A stretch of 64,000 bases of DNA from Akkermansia sp. GTDB taxonomy: Bacteria > Verrucomicrobiota > Verrucomicrobiia > Verrucomicrobiales > Akkermansiaceae. The translations under genes were made by a program, and so were the position numbers. The stretch covers positions 35,449 through 99,448 of the forward strand of contig JAFYUJ010000069.1 in NCBI GenBank assembly GCA_017558555.1. The letters run 5' to 3'. Of the stretch, positions 24,995 through 33,065 are shown piece after piece. The first letter of the stretch is position 1, and each line of letters opens with the position of its first letter. Under the pieces are notes generated by a model, which did not search any database, was not told the DNA's origin, and was given only the letters and a program-made list of their open reading frames with translations.

Positions 24995-25453
24995 ATGCAA
25001 CGTGTTGCTTACATATATCGCATCGTGCCACTGATGGTGGCATTAAGTTGCGGTAAGCTGTTGGAAGGCTTGCTGGGCGGCACGGGTGCGTTAATTGTCG
25101 GCATGGCCATCGTGTTGGCAGCATGGGGGGTCGTATGGTTCCGCCTGTATGGAATGCGTCGTTTGCGCCCTGAGTTTGCCGTATTAACTATACTGCCGCA
25201 TGCTGTGTATTTTATACTGAAAGCATGTAGTGCAGATGTGTTGGCCGCTTTTTCAACGCCTGCTTGGCAAAACATGTACTTTGTGGCTTGGTTGGTTGCC
25301 ATGGGTACTCTTATTTTTTCCCTTCGCCCCGGATATCATGATGACCGCCGCCGCGTCAAACAAGATTCGATGTTCATTATGATGACCATCCTTACAATTG
25401 TCTATGGCGTAACAACTTGGGCAAACTATGCCGGAGATCTCTTCAGGATATAA
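24995..25453 (+). CDS. Hypothetical four-helix membrane protein
   Basis: A 152-residue protein with about four hydrophobic helices, around residues 8-26, 30-50, 63-85 and 90-108, plus a last one at 125-145. Basic loops such as RPGYHDDRRRVKQD lie between them. No family recognised. It sits 18 bp after the osmC-like gene and 34 bp before the proline-rich lipoprotein gene, so it may share their transcript. Confidence 0.6.
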   Translation: MQRVAYIYRIVPLMVALSCGKLLEGLLGGTGALIVGMAIVLAAWGVVWFRLYGMRRLRPEFAVLTILPHAVYFILKACSADVLAAFSTPAWQNMYFVAWLVAMGTLIFSLRPGYHDDRRRVKQDSMFIMMTILTIVYGVTTWANYAGDLFRI

Positions 25454-25487
25454 TTTCTTTAATCATTAACCCTCAATACTCTACAAT

Positions 25488-26033
25488 ATGAAAGCAAATC
25501 GTTTCGCCCTCCTCCTTCTGGGTGCTGTTGTGATGAGCTCCTGCTCTGAACCTACCGATGTGGTCACCGGTCGTGCCATGGTCATGAGCAAGACGCCGAC
25601 TCCGGTAACGAGCGCCACGCCAGCTTCCACCGTTGCACCTGTATCCACCCCCACCCCGGCGCCCCAACCCAAGGCCACTCCTGTAGCCCAGCAACAGCCC
25701 CAGTTCCTGGAACCTCCCACCCCCGCTTCTGAGCCGGTGGTAGCAGCACCTGCGCCCGCTCCTGTTGTGGTGGCTCCCCCCCCTGCACCGGCTCCCGCAC
25801 CTCAACCGAAGGCCACACCGGTAGCCCAACAGCAACCGCAGTTTACAGCTCCTCCTGCCCCCGCGCCGGCACCTCAGCCCAAAGCAACGCCCGTGGCTCA
25901 GCAGCAACCTCAGTTTACGGCCCCTCCTGCAGCACGTCCCGTGCAGCAGGTACAGCAGCCCACCTGCCCCACCACCGGTCGACGAGTATTCCCCGTCATG
26001 CCCGGTCAGAACCGCGGGCTGCGCGTGCGCTAA
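25488..26033 (+). CDS. Proline/alanine-rich repeat lipoprotein
   Basis: A 181-residue protein. A lipoprotein signal (MKANRFALLLLGAVVMSSC) puts the lipidated Cys at residue 19. The body is a low-complexity Pro/Ala/Gln/Val chain with three near-identical 17-residue repeats, PAPQPKATPVAQQQPQF, at 57-73, 103-119 and 127-143. The last two are spaced 24 residues apart and followed by TAPPA. The C-terminus is short and basic (GQNRGLRVR). Proline-rich tails of this type often span the periplasm, but no domain is recognisable. The tandem repeats could vary in number between strains. Confidence 0.7.
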   Translation: MKANRFALLLLGAVVMSSCSEPTDVVTGRAMVMSKTPTPVTSATPASTVAPVSTPTPAPQPKATPVAQQQPQFLEPPTPASEPVVAAPAPAPVVVAPPPAPAPAPQPKATPVAQQQPQFTAPPAPAPAPQPKATPVAQQQPQFTAPPAARPVQQVQQPTCPTTGRRVFPVMPGQNRGLRVR

Positions 26034-26059
26034 AGCATCTTCATTCTGCTTGTAGCTCC

Positions 26060-26788
26060 ATGCCTAAGCAGCGTTTAGACGTACTGGTAACGACGCTGGG
26101 TCTGTGCGATTCTCGCGAACAGGCCCAGCGCCTTATTTTAGCTGGTGAAGTATCGGTTAAGGGTCAGGTGATTACGAAACCCGGCACCAAAGTGGATGAT
26201 GCTCTGCCTGTTACTGTCAAAAATAAGCCTAAATATGTGAGTCGAGGCGGGTTGAAGCTTGAAGGCGCTCTGAAGGCATTCCCCGTGCCGGCCACAGACA
26301 AGATTTGCCTGGATATCGGCTCCTCAACCGGCGGGTTTACGGATTGCTTGTTGCAGAATGGTGCCAAGCGTGTACATGCGGTAGATGTGGGCACGAACCA
26401 GCTCGTCTGGAAGCTGCGAAATGACCCCCGTGTGATTGTGAAGGAGCAATTCAATGCCCGCTACATGACCCCGGAGGATTTAGGTGAAAAAGTGCAGCTT
26501 ATTGTCAGCGATGTATCCTTTATTTCCCTGACCAAGATTTTGCCTGCTGCCTATGATTGTCTGGAAGACGGCGGCGACATGCTGGTGCTCATCAAGCCTC
26601 AGTTTGAATTGCAGCCGGAAGATATAGGTCCCGGTGGCATCGTGCGCGATTCTCAGTTGCATCAACGTGCAGTAGATAAGATTCGTGACTTCGTCACGCA
26701 GGAATTGCACCGTGAATGGATGGGCGTGGCAGACTCACCCATCACAGGGATGGAGGGGAACAAAGAGTTTCTGGCCTGGCTGAGATAA
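26060..26788 (+). CDS. tlyA: TlyA-family rRNA 2'-O-methyltransferase
   Basis: A 242-residue protein. The N-terminal S4 RNA-binding domain (about 1-62; KQRLDVLVTTLGLCDSREQ) is followed by an FtsJ-type Rossmann methyltransferase with SAM motif CLDIGSSTGGFTDCLLQ near residues 78-95 and VDVGTNQL after it. The KPQFE motif and GIVRD are characteristic of TlyA (hemolysin A family). TlyA methylates ribose in 16S and/or 23S rRNA; which site here is not known. It is convergent with bioD, with 6 bp between stops. Confidence 0.9.
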   Translation: MPKQRLDVLVTTLGLCDSREQAQRLILAGEVSVKGQVITKPGTKVDDALPVTVKNKPKYVSRGGLKLEGALKAFPVPATDKICLDIGSSTGGFTDCLLQNGAKRVHAVDVGTNQLVWKLRNDPRVIVKEQFNARYMTPEDLGEKVQLIVSDVSFISLTKILPAAYDCLEDGGDMLVLIKPQFELQPEDIGPGGIVRDSQLHQRAVDKIRDFVTQELHREWMGVADSPITGMEGNKEFLAWLR

Positions 26789-26794
26789 AGCTGA

Positions 26795-27430
26795 TTAATA
26801 ACCCAGGATAGCTTCTGCATCCAAATCCTCTTGCCCGTGGATGAGCGTAGCCACCACGGGCACGCCTGTGCAGTCTTCAATCACTTGGCTGTTGGTCACT
26901 GCCGCCGTATCCCATTCTTCGCCAATGTGATTAAGCACAATGGCGCGGCATTCTAACCCTCGGGCCTGAATGGCGCGTACGGTCATGAGGGCCAGACTGG
27001 CGGCACCGCGCTGATTCTTTACCACAAGAATGACCGGCAGCCTGAGCTGCTCCGCCAAATCTGCCATGGTTTTGTCTTGAGACAAAGGCGTTTCCCACCC
27101 GCTGATAGAATCCACCAGCACCGGTGAATACTGAGCATTAATTTCGCGATATGCTGCAACAAGCTGGGAAAGGTCTATGCTTTTATGCTCCAACGAAGCT
27201 GCCATGCAGGGCTCTGCAAAAGCACGGAGATAAACCGGGTTTATTTGCTCCAGTGAGTTGGATACCTGCGCAGCCTCTCTCAGTTTGCGGGCATCTGCCC
27301 TGTCGCCGCAGCATACCGGTTTGAATACGCCGGCGTTGATACCGCGGCGCTTCATATCGCGCAACAATGCGCACGCCACATAGGTTTTGCCACAGCCTGA
27401 GTCTGTGCCGACAATAAGAAAATTTGACAT
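26795..27430 (-). CDS. bioD: Dethiobiotin synthase
   Basis: A 211-residue P-loop enzyme that closes the ureido ring of dethiobiotin from DAPA, CO2 and ATP. Walker A-like GTDSGCGKTYVACALL is at about residues 8-23 (GTDT-x-VGKT in most BioD). The conserved Lys is in GVFKPVCCGD, and VLVDSISGWETPL is the substrate region. No other biotin genes are in the window. It follows the mini-YbbR gene by 21 bp at the end of the cdaA operon. Function is likely but this sequence is somewhat diverged from E. coli BioD. Confidence 0.82.
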   Translation of the reverse strand: MSNFLIVGTDSGCGKTYVACALLRDMKRRGINAGVFKPVCCGDRADARKLREAAQVSNSLEQINPVYLRAFAEPCMAASLEHKSIDLSQLVAAYREINAQYSPVLVDSISGWETPLSQDKTMADLAEQLRLPVILVVKNQRGAASLALMTVRAIQARGLECRAIVLNHIGEEWDTAAVTNSQVIEDCTGVPVVATLIHGQEDLDAEAILGY

Positions 27431-27451
27431 AAGAATTTTGAAGTTAAAAGA

Positions 27452-27619
27452 TTATTCCGGGATTGAGAGCCGGATTTCATCCATATCCCACTCTGTATTC
27501 TCATCCCGCACGTAGAAGCACTCCACCCAAATCCATACAATGATGGCCAGGAGAAGGCAAATCAGCTTTGGCCCGCGGTTAAGCGTTATCAGTTCCTTGA
27601 TGCGTTCCTGCATTTTCAT
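27452..27619 (-). CDS. Mini-YbbR-like single-helix membrane protein
   Basis: A 55-residue protein from MKMQERIKELI, overlapping the 3' end of cdaA by about 40 bp. It has one membrane helix (PKLICLLLAIIVWIWVE) followed by about 20 residues ending in MDEIRLSIPE. Position and helix resemble the N-terminus of CdaR/YbbR, the regulator normally encoded after cdaA, but the YbbR repeat domains are missing. The remaining bases up to bioD hold no second fragment. It may be a reduced CdaA partner or a truncated cdaR. The upstream in-frame start at 27673 is less likely because it lies deep inside cdaA. Confidence 0.55.
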   Translation of the reverse strand: MKMQERIKELITLNRGPKLICLLLAIIVWIWVECFYVRDENTEWDMDEIRLSIPE

Positions 27620-28376
27620 GAGTGTACAAAAGTTGGGTGAGACGGTCTTTGAGAAGGTCGAGGTTGATATCACGCTGAATCATATTGCCAACAACCAGAG
27701 ACACGGTACCGGTTTCCTCGGAAACGATGATGATAATGGCATCAGAGTTTTCAGCCAGTCCGATACCGGCGCGGTGGCGAAGTCCCATGGACAAATCTTT
27801 CAGCTCCCTGTTGGACACGGGGAGAATAGATGCAGCGGTGATGATGCGTTCATTATCCACGATAACAGCGCCATCGTGCAGCAGCGTCTTGGGCATGAAA
27901 ATCGTACCTATCAGTTCACGGGAATAGGTGGCATCCAGCTGTGTGCCGGTTTTCGTGTATTCGGAAAGCTTATCCTTGCGACAAATAGCGATGAGGGCTC
28001 CGTAACGCTTGCTCACAAGGTAGGAGACAGAATCTCGCACCTCGCTGATGAAGTCACGGTTTTCGGCACTGTTAAGAAAGCGGCCCATAATGCGACCAAT
28101 AAGTGGATGCGAACCCAGCTTGGCCAGAGCACTGCGAAGCTCCGGCTGGAAAAGAACAATCAGAATCGTACCGGGTCCCACGATGGCACCGGCTATCTCT
28201 TTGAGCACGACTGCGTGAACCATCTCCAACAGGAACCCACCCAAGACAACCACGGCCAACAGGCCACCAAGAATAGCAGCACCGCGGGAATCTTTGAAAG
28301 CGCGGTACAACTGGTAAAAGAGCACCCAGAGAACGATAATCTCAAACGTCGCTCTGATGTAGTAAACCAACTGCAT
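27579..28376 (-). CDS. cdaA: Diadenylate cyclase CdaA
   Basis: A 265-residue membrane enzyme making cyclic di-AMP from two ATP. Three N-terminal hydrophobic helices (about 10-80) precede the DAC domain with both active motifs, LLHDGAVIV (DGA) and GLRHRAGIGL (RHR). Cyclic di-AMP controls K+ and osmolyte balance and wall homeostasis. It heads an operon with a mini-YbbR protein and bioD. The promoter -10 box ends 6 bp before the ATG, so the mRNA should start at the start codon. Confidence 0.93.
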   Translation of the reverse strand: MQLVYYIRATFEIIVLWVLFYQLYRAFKDSRGAAILGGLLAVVVLGGFLLEMVHAVVLKEIAGAIVGPGTILIVLFQPELRSALAKLGSHPLIGRIMGRFLNSAENRDFISEVRDSVSYLVSKRYGALIAICRKDKLSEYTKTGTQLDATYSRELIGTIFMPKTLLHDGAVIVDNERIITAASILPVSNRELKDLSMGLRHRAGIGLAENSDAIIIIVSEETGTVSLVVGNMIQRDINLDLLKDRLTQLLYTHENAGTHQGTDNA

Positions 28377-28382
28377 GCGTGC

Positions 28383-28411
28383 ATGTTACCCTTTCCTGCT
28401 CATCTTGGCAA
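28383..28411 (-). promoter_or_regulatory. Promoter of cdaA operon
   Basis: On the minus strand TTGCCA (28411-28406), a 17-bp spacer, TAACAT (28388-28383), 6 bp before the ATG. Confidence 0.6.
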
Positions 28412-28475
28412 GCTGAAAGATAGACTGAAAGAGATGAATCAGGCTCCTATGACGCAGCCGGATGTTTTCCTTGCC

Positions 28476-28493
28476 TATATATATATATATAAT
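28476..28493 (+). promoter_or_regulatory. (TA)8 tract containing a TATAAT box
   Basis: Eight TA repeats (28476-28491) run into AAT, so the final six bases TATAAT (28488-28493) form a perfect -10 hexamer 6 bp before the ATG at 28500. The -35 region is poor. Tracts of this kind gain or lose units by slippage and could alter promoter spacing. Confidence 0.45.
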
Positions 28494-28499
28494 GGGGGC

Positions 28500-28796
28500 A
28501 TGAGTGAAAATCCTGCTATCTCATTTCAAATTGACCGAGATGAACTCACGGCCGCCATCATCGAACTCAATTCCATGTCTCCCTGCGATGGAGTGATTAT
28601 GAAGCGAGACGGCCATGTGGGGGTAGGATATGCACAGGATGAGGAAACGCTTTGTGTGTTGATTCCTGCTCCCAAGTTGGCGCGCCAACTTACGGCGGAT
28701 GGCCTGGCGTCATACAGTGGCAAGGAATTGAAGAAATGGGCAGATGACTATGACATCGAGCCCTTGCAGCAGATTGTTGCCGAAGCTACATCATAA
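28500..28796 (+). CDS. Hypothetical protein, 98 residues
   Basis: A 98-residue acidic protein from MSENPAISFQIDRDEL. The frame is open far upstream, but that part is antisense to cdaA and crosses a TA repeat, so I place the start at 28500. No family recognised; visible pieces are SPCDGVIMKRDGHVGVGYA and a helical C-terminus. It is alone between cdaA (divergent) and the parvulin gene. Coding is supported by start position, regular codon use and lack of an alternative gene on the other strand. Confidence 0.5.
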   Translation: MSENPAISFQIDRDELTAAIIELNSMSPCDGVIMKRDGHVGVGYAQDEETLCVLIPAPKLARQLTADGLASYSGKELKKWADDYDIEPLQQIVAEATS

Positions 28797-28803
28797 AAAG
28801 AGA

Positions 28804-28832
28804 TTGCCAAAAGCAGAGTTAAAGCGTAAAAT
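28804..28832 (+). promoter_or_regulatory. Promoter of parvulin-aroA operon
   Basis: TTGCCA (28804-28809), a 17-bp spacer, TAAAAT (28827-28832), 12 bp before the GTG start at 28845. Confidence 0.55.
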
Positions 28833-28844
28833 GCCATTGGACTC

Positions 28845-29882
28845 GTGAGATTATCCCCCCTCAAAATCTACACTCTGAAGCTGACATTGTTTTCAACAGT
28901 GCTGGCTTATTTGGCTGTGGATATGTGGTGGTGGCACGGCCCGCTGTGGCATGCGATGCACCCGCAGGGAGATAATACGCCGGCCTCGAAGCTGAACGTG
29001 GTAGCGGAAGTGCTGGGTGAACAATTGACCGCTGAGCAATGGGAACGCCACGTGATGGAGAAGAATTTTATGGCAGGACGCGTATCTGCCGATCATCTGC
29101 GCCGCACTTCCATGCTGATGGATATGGTGCGTGCCGCTACGCTGCGCATCCGCACCCGATACAATGACAAGAACTTGCCGGATTGCCGCGGCGAGGCCGA
29201 GGCAGAAGTGCGCCGCATGGCGTCGCGCGCCCGCAGCCCCGAGCAATTTGAAGGATGGGTTCGTTCGCAGGGGTACAAGAGCGTGGAGGAACTTGCCAAC
29301 CGAGTGGAAGTACGCTTGCGCAGTTTGAGCCAGTTGGAGCGAGCTATTGCCCCGCATTGTGAAGTGACGGATGAAGACGTGGCCAAACACTATGAGCTGA
29401 TAAAAGACCAGCTGACAGAGCCTGAACGCCGCTCTGTAAAGCATATTTTTCTGGAAACACTGGGGAAAGATGAACGGCTGGTGCAACAAAAGGCCCAAGA
29501 GATTTATACCCGATTACAGCAGGGAGAAGAATTTCAGAAACTGGCTCGCGAATGCAGCGAAGATTTGCACTCCGCACCCAAGGGAGGTGAACTGGGCATC
29601 ATCTGCAACGATGAGCGGCGCCCCCTGCCCGAATTACCGCTCTTTGGAGAACAAGCGATGCCTGCCACGATGCCGCAACTGGCAAGAAGTCGTTGGGGGT
29701 GGCACATCGTTGTGGCCGGAGAGATGATGCCAGCCCGCACGCTGACACTGCAAGAATGCCAGGATAGTCTCCGTAGTGCGCTCATCAGTGCACAGCGAGA
29801 AATCGCTATTGATACTTATTTTTCCACAGGCGTGCGTGAAGCGATTCGCCGACAATCTATCAAAATCAATCATGTCAAGTGA
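28845..29882 (+). CDS. Parvulin-type peptidyl-prolyl isomerase (SurA/PpiC-like)
   Basis: A 345-residue membrane-anchored or secreted protein with a GTG start. A hydrophobic N-terminal segment (LKLTLFSTVLAYLAVDMWWW) is followed by a helical SurA-like chaperone region (about 45-190). A parvulin domain runs from about 195 to 300: SVKHIFLETLGKDERL, FQKLARECSED, GGELGIICNDE and RSRWGWHIVVAGE. It would assist folding of exported or outer-membrane proteins. The aroA ATG overlaps its last codons by 11 bp, so the two are translationally linked. Confidence 0.85.
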   Translation: MRLSPLKIYTLKLTLFSTVLAYLAVDMWWWHGPLWHAMHPQGDNTPASKLNVVAEVLGEQLTAEQWERHVMEKNFMAGRVSADHLRRTSMLMDMVRAATLRIRTRYNDKNLPDCRGEAEAEVRRMASRARSPEQFEGWVRSQGYKSVEELANRVEVRLRSLSQLERAIAPHCEVTDEDVAKHYELIKDQLTEPERRSVKHIFLETLGKDERLVQQKAQEIYTRLQQGEEFQKLARECSEDLHSAPKGGELGIICNDERRPLPELPLFGEQAMPATMPQLARSRWGWHIVVAGEMMPARTLTLQECQDSLRSALISAQREIAIDTYFSTGVREAIRRQSIKINHVK

Positions 29883-31179
29883 CACCATTAGTGTAACAGC
29901 AGCTCGCAACGGACTTCGCGGAACGATTTGTGTGCCGGGCGATAAGAGCATATCCCACCGTGTAGCCATCCTGGGCACCATGGCACATGGCAGCATGCGT
30001 GTGCGCAATTACCTGTGTAGTGAAGACTGCATAAATACCTTGCGAGCCATGCAACAGTTGGGTGCAAAGGTGACGCCCGGCGATGCACCGCAGGATTTTA
30101 CCCTCACCGGTACGGGCATGAAGCCGCAAGCTCCGCAACATGATATTGACTGCGGTAACTCCGGAACAGGCATGCGACTGATGGCCGGCATGCTGGCAGC
30201 GTTGCCTTTCGATAGCCGCATGTATGGTGATGCGTCTCTGTGCAGTCGCCCCATGAAGCGTATCATCGACCCGCTGGCACGCATGGGCGCTGATATCCGG
30301 GCATGTGGAGCCAAACCCGGTTGCGCGCCTCTGCAAATTCTGGGCAAGCAGCTCATCCCCATTCATTACGATTTACCCATGGCCAGTGCGCAGGTGAAAA
30401 GCGCCATTCTGCTGGCAGGTATGATGCTGGATGGCACCACGTCCGTCCACCAGCCCGCCATCACCCGCGACCATACAGAGAGGCTCTTCGAACACTTTGG
30501 CATCCCCTGCACAACCTCAGCAGATGGTTTGGATGTGAGTGTAATCGGGCCGGTATCGCCAGTGGCAAAGGATATCATCATTCCCAGCGACATTTCCTCC
30601 GCTGCTTTCTGGATGGTTGCCGGCAGTGTGGTGCCCGGGAGCGAAATTTGCCTGCAAAATGTGGGGCTGAATCCCACCCGCGATGCCATCATTCACGTAC
30701 TTCGCCGCATGGGTGCAGATATTGACATCAGCAACCGAGTAGATGTCGGCGAGCCCTATGGTGATATTGTGGTGCGCTACAGCAGCGAACTGCATGGCAC
30801 CACCGTAGAACAGCATGAAATCCCCAACCTGATTGATGAAATCCCCGTGCTGGCCGTAGCAGCAGCCTTTGCCAAGGGGGAGACTCACATCCGCAATGCG
30901 GCAGAACTTCGCGTGAAAGAGAGTGACCGCATTGCAACAACGGTGAACAATCTGCGCGCTATGGGCGCCCAGGTGCAGGAGTTTGAGGATGGAATGGTCA
31001 TCACCGGTGGTGCTCCATTACACGGGGCTACCATGGATAGTTTTGGCGACCACCGCATCGCTATGGGCTTCCTTGTGGCAGGTTTGCATGCTGAGGGTGA
31101 AACAACTCTGCTTCATTGCGCCAGCATCAACACATCATACCCCGGCTTCGAGGAGCAAATGCGCTCTCTTATCGTTTAA
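29872..31179 (+). CDS. aroA: 3-phosphoshikimate 1-carboxyvinyltransferase (EPSP synthase)
   Basis: A 435-residue enzyme joining PEP to shikimate-3-phosphate in aromatic amino-acid synthesis. The start MSSDTISVTAARNGLRG at 29872 gives the normal N-terminus; the longer frame from 29776 lies within the parvulin gene. Motifs: VPGDKSISHR (PEP/S3P Lys), DCGNSGTGMRLMAGML, GDASLCSRPMKRI, DEIPVLAVAAAFA and RVKESDRI. It overlaps the upstream gene by 11 bp and is followed by dnaG after 12 bp. Confidence 0.96.
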   Translation: MSSDTISVTAARNGLRGTICVPGDKSISHRVAILGTMAHGSMRVRNYLCSEDCINTLRAMQQLGAKVTPGDAPQDFTLTGTGMKPQAPQHDIDCGNSGTGMRLMAGMLAALPFDSRMYGDASLCSRPMKRIIDPLARMGADIRACGAKPGCAPLQILGKQLIPIHYDLPMASAQVKSAILLAGMMLDGTTSVHQPAITRDHTERLFEHFGIPCTTSADGLDVSVIGPVSPVAKDIIIPSDISSAAFWMVAGSVVPGSEICLQNVGLNPTRDAIIHVLRRMGADIDISNRVDVGEPYGDIVVRYSSELHGTTVEQHEIPNLIDEIPVLAVAAAFAKGETHIRNAAELRVKESDRIATTVNNLRAMGAQVQEFEDGMVITGGAPLHGATMDSFGDHRIAMGFLVAGLHAEGETTLLHCASINTSYPGFEEQMRSLIV

Positions 31180-31191
31180 TTCCCTTTTTCC

Positions 31192-33045
31192 ATGGCTCGC
31201 ATTACAGAGGAATGTATCTCGCGCATCAAAGATTCCACAGATATTGTGGACTTGCTCGGGCGTTATCTGCAATTGCGGCGTTCCGGTAATGGGTGGACGG
31301 CCTGCTGCCCTTTTCACAATGAAAAGACCCCCTCATTTCATGTGAATCCTGCACGCCAAATCTTCAAATGTTTTGGCTGTGGTGTGGGTGGCGATGCTGT
31401 CAAGTTCCTGATGATGTTCGAGAATCTGGATTATCCTACGGCCCTGCGACGCATTGCTGATATGAATGGCATTGCCGTGGTGGAGGAAGAGGAAAATCCG
31501 GAAGTGGCACGCCAGCGTCGCTTGCGCAGCCGCGTGATAGAAGCCAATCAACTGGCTGCGGACTATTATCACCGCATGCTTTGCCGCAATCACGATGCCG
31601 GGCACGTGCGCGCGTACCTGAAAAAGCGTGGCTTTAACATCGATGCGGCCAAATCCTGGCAGTTGGGATGGGCTCCACCGTCTTTTGGGGAGCTGCAACA
31701 GCTGGCCGCAGCCAAAAATATAGACACACGATTGTTGACGGAGGCCTACTTGCTGGGCAAGGGGCGCAACGGCCAATACCCCGTATTCAGAGACCGCCTC
31801 ATGTTCCCCATCCACAATGTGCGTGGGGAAGTAGTCGGGTTCTCCGGGCGCGTGATGCAGGAGGAACAAGACCCGCGCAAATATGTCAACACGGCTGAGA
31901 CCGTGGCGTTCCGCAAGGGTGAACAGCTCTTTGGCCTCCATAAGGCAACGGGCCCCATCGCTAAGGCTGATATGACCGTCATCGTTTGCGAAGGCCAGCT
32001 GGATGTCATCGCCTGCCATGAAAAAGCCGATATACGCAATACTGTAGCCGGGTTGGGAACCGCTTTCACAGATGAGCATGCTCTCATCCTGCGTAAATAT
32101 GCCAAGAAGGCCATTCTGTGCTACGATAGCGATAATGCCGGCATCAAAGCCAGCGAGAAAACGTATCGGAAGCTGGCCCAAGCCGGGTTAGATGTATACA
32201 TGGCCGGTCTGCCAGCCGGTGAAGACCCGGACTCTCTCATCAGCACCCAGGGCCCGGAAGCCTTGCGACAAGCCATTACTGAGGCGCGCCCTTATTTGGA
32301 AGCGCGACTCAGCCGAGAACTTCAAATAGGCTCTGGCCGCACCGAAAACCGGGCCGGACTCATCACACGCATGGCGGATTTGGTCGCGGAAATCAAGGAT
32401 AGTAACCGCCGTGACGTTGCTGTTGTGGATTTGGCCACCCGCCTCAATACCGGGATGGAGGATTTGCGCGGAACAGTAGCAGAGATTATTAAAGCGCGAA
32501 AAAATGCGCCGCCCTCGTATGACTCGCGAGAGTCCACACCTGCGCACCAGGGGTGGGATGAGGCGCAGGCCGATGGCATTGTTGACGCATCCGATGAACC
32601 GATACGCCCTGTGGTAGCCGTGCGTCTGCATCCCACCATGCGCGGCCTCATCTCCATGGCCGCCGGCAGCACAGAAGTGCAGCACCTGTTGGTTGATAAA
32701 ATTGAGGAATTGCAAGAACCTATTCGCATGCTCTCCGGTGGAGAAATATTGCAGCGTTTGCTGGAGTTGCTTCCGGCTCCGGCCTCACCGGAAGCCTGGC
32801 AGCAATTTCTCGCTCGAATTTCCCCGGAACAAGCTGCTGCTCTCAGAGACATCAACAACGCCGCTTTGGAACTTTCCGATACGGCGGCAGTGGTAGAACA
32901 AGCCTGTGCCCGTGCGGCTCGCGACAGCGTTTCTGCTCGCATTGATATCCTGCGTGCCCGCATTCGTGGAAACGATGTCAGTGAGCAGGAAGCTCTCAAA
33001 ATCCTCGCAGAAACAACCGCCCTGCAACAACTTCTCAATAGCTAA
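31192..33045 (+). CDS. dnaG: DNA primase
   Basis: A 617-residue primase that lays RNA primers at the replication fork. The N-terminal CHC2-type zinc finger has CCPFHNEKTPSFHV and KCFGCGVGGD (about residues 40-68). The catalytic core follows, with TOPRIM motif VIVCEGQLDVIA near 265 and CYDSDNAG near 310 holding metal-binding acidic residues. The C-terminal helical part binds helicase DnaB in other species. It follows aroA closely and precedes a CPBP protease gene by 20 bp. Confidence 0.96.
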   Translation: MARITEECISRIKDSTDIVDLLGRYLQLRRSGNGWTACCPFHNEKTPSFHVNPARQIFKCFGCGVGGDAVKFLMMFENLDYPTALRRIADMNGIAVVEEEENPEVARQRRLRSRVIEANQLAADYYHRMLCRNHDAGHVRAYLKKRGFNIDAAKSWQLGWAPPSFGELQQLAAAKNIDTRLLTEAYLLGKGRNGQYPVFRDRLMFPIHNVRGEVVGFSGRVMQEEQDPRKYVNTAETVAFRKGEQLFGLHKATGPIAKADMTVIVCEGQLDVIACHEKADIRNTVAGLGTAFTDEHALILRKYAKKAILCYDSDNAGIKASEKTYRKLAQAGLDVYMAGLPAGEDPDSLISTQGPEALRQAITEARPYLEARLSRELQIGSGRTENRAGLITRMADLVAEIKDSNRRDVAVVDLATRLNTGMEDLRGTVAEIIKARKNAPPSYDSRESTPAHQGWDEAQADGIVDASDEPIRPVVAVRLHPTMRGLISMAAGSTEVQHLLVDKIEELQEPIRMLSGGEILQRLLELLPAPASPEAWQQFLARISPEQAAALRDINNAALELSDTAAVVEQACARAARDSVSARIDILRARIRGNDVSEQEALKILAETTALQQLLNS

Positions 33046-33065
33046 CGCTAACCAGACTTAACCTT

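Noticed and set aside
25600..25950. Repeats in the lipoprotein gene considered as a CRISPR-like array
   Set aside because: They keep codon frame, have uneven spacing (46 and 24 codons) and encode a Pro/Gln repeat.
27540..28499. Long plus-strand frame upstream of the 98-residue gene
   Set aside because: It is antisense to cdaA, whose motifs are clear, and only becomes credible from the ATG at 28500.
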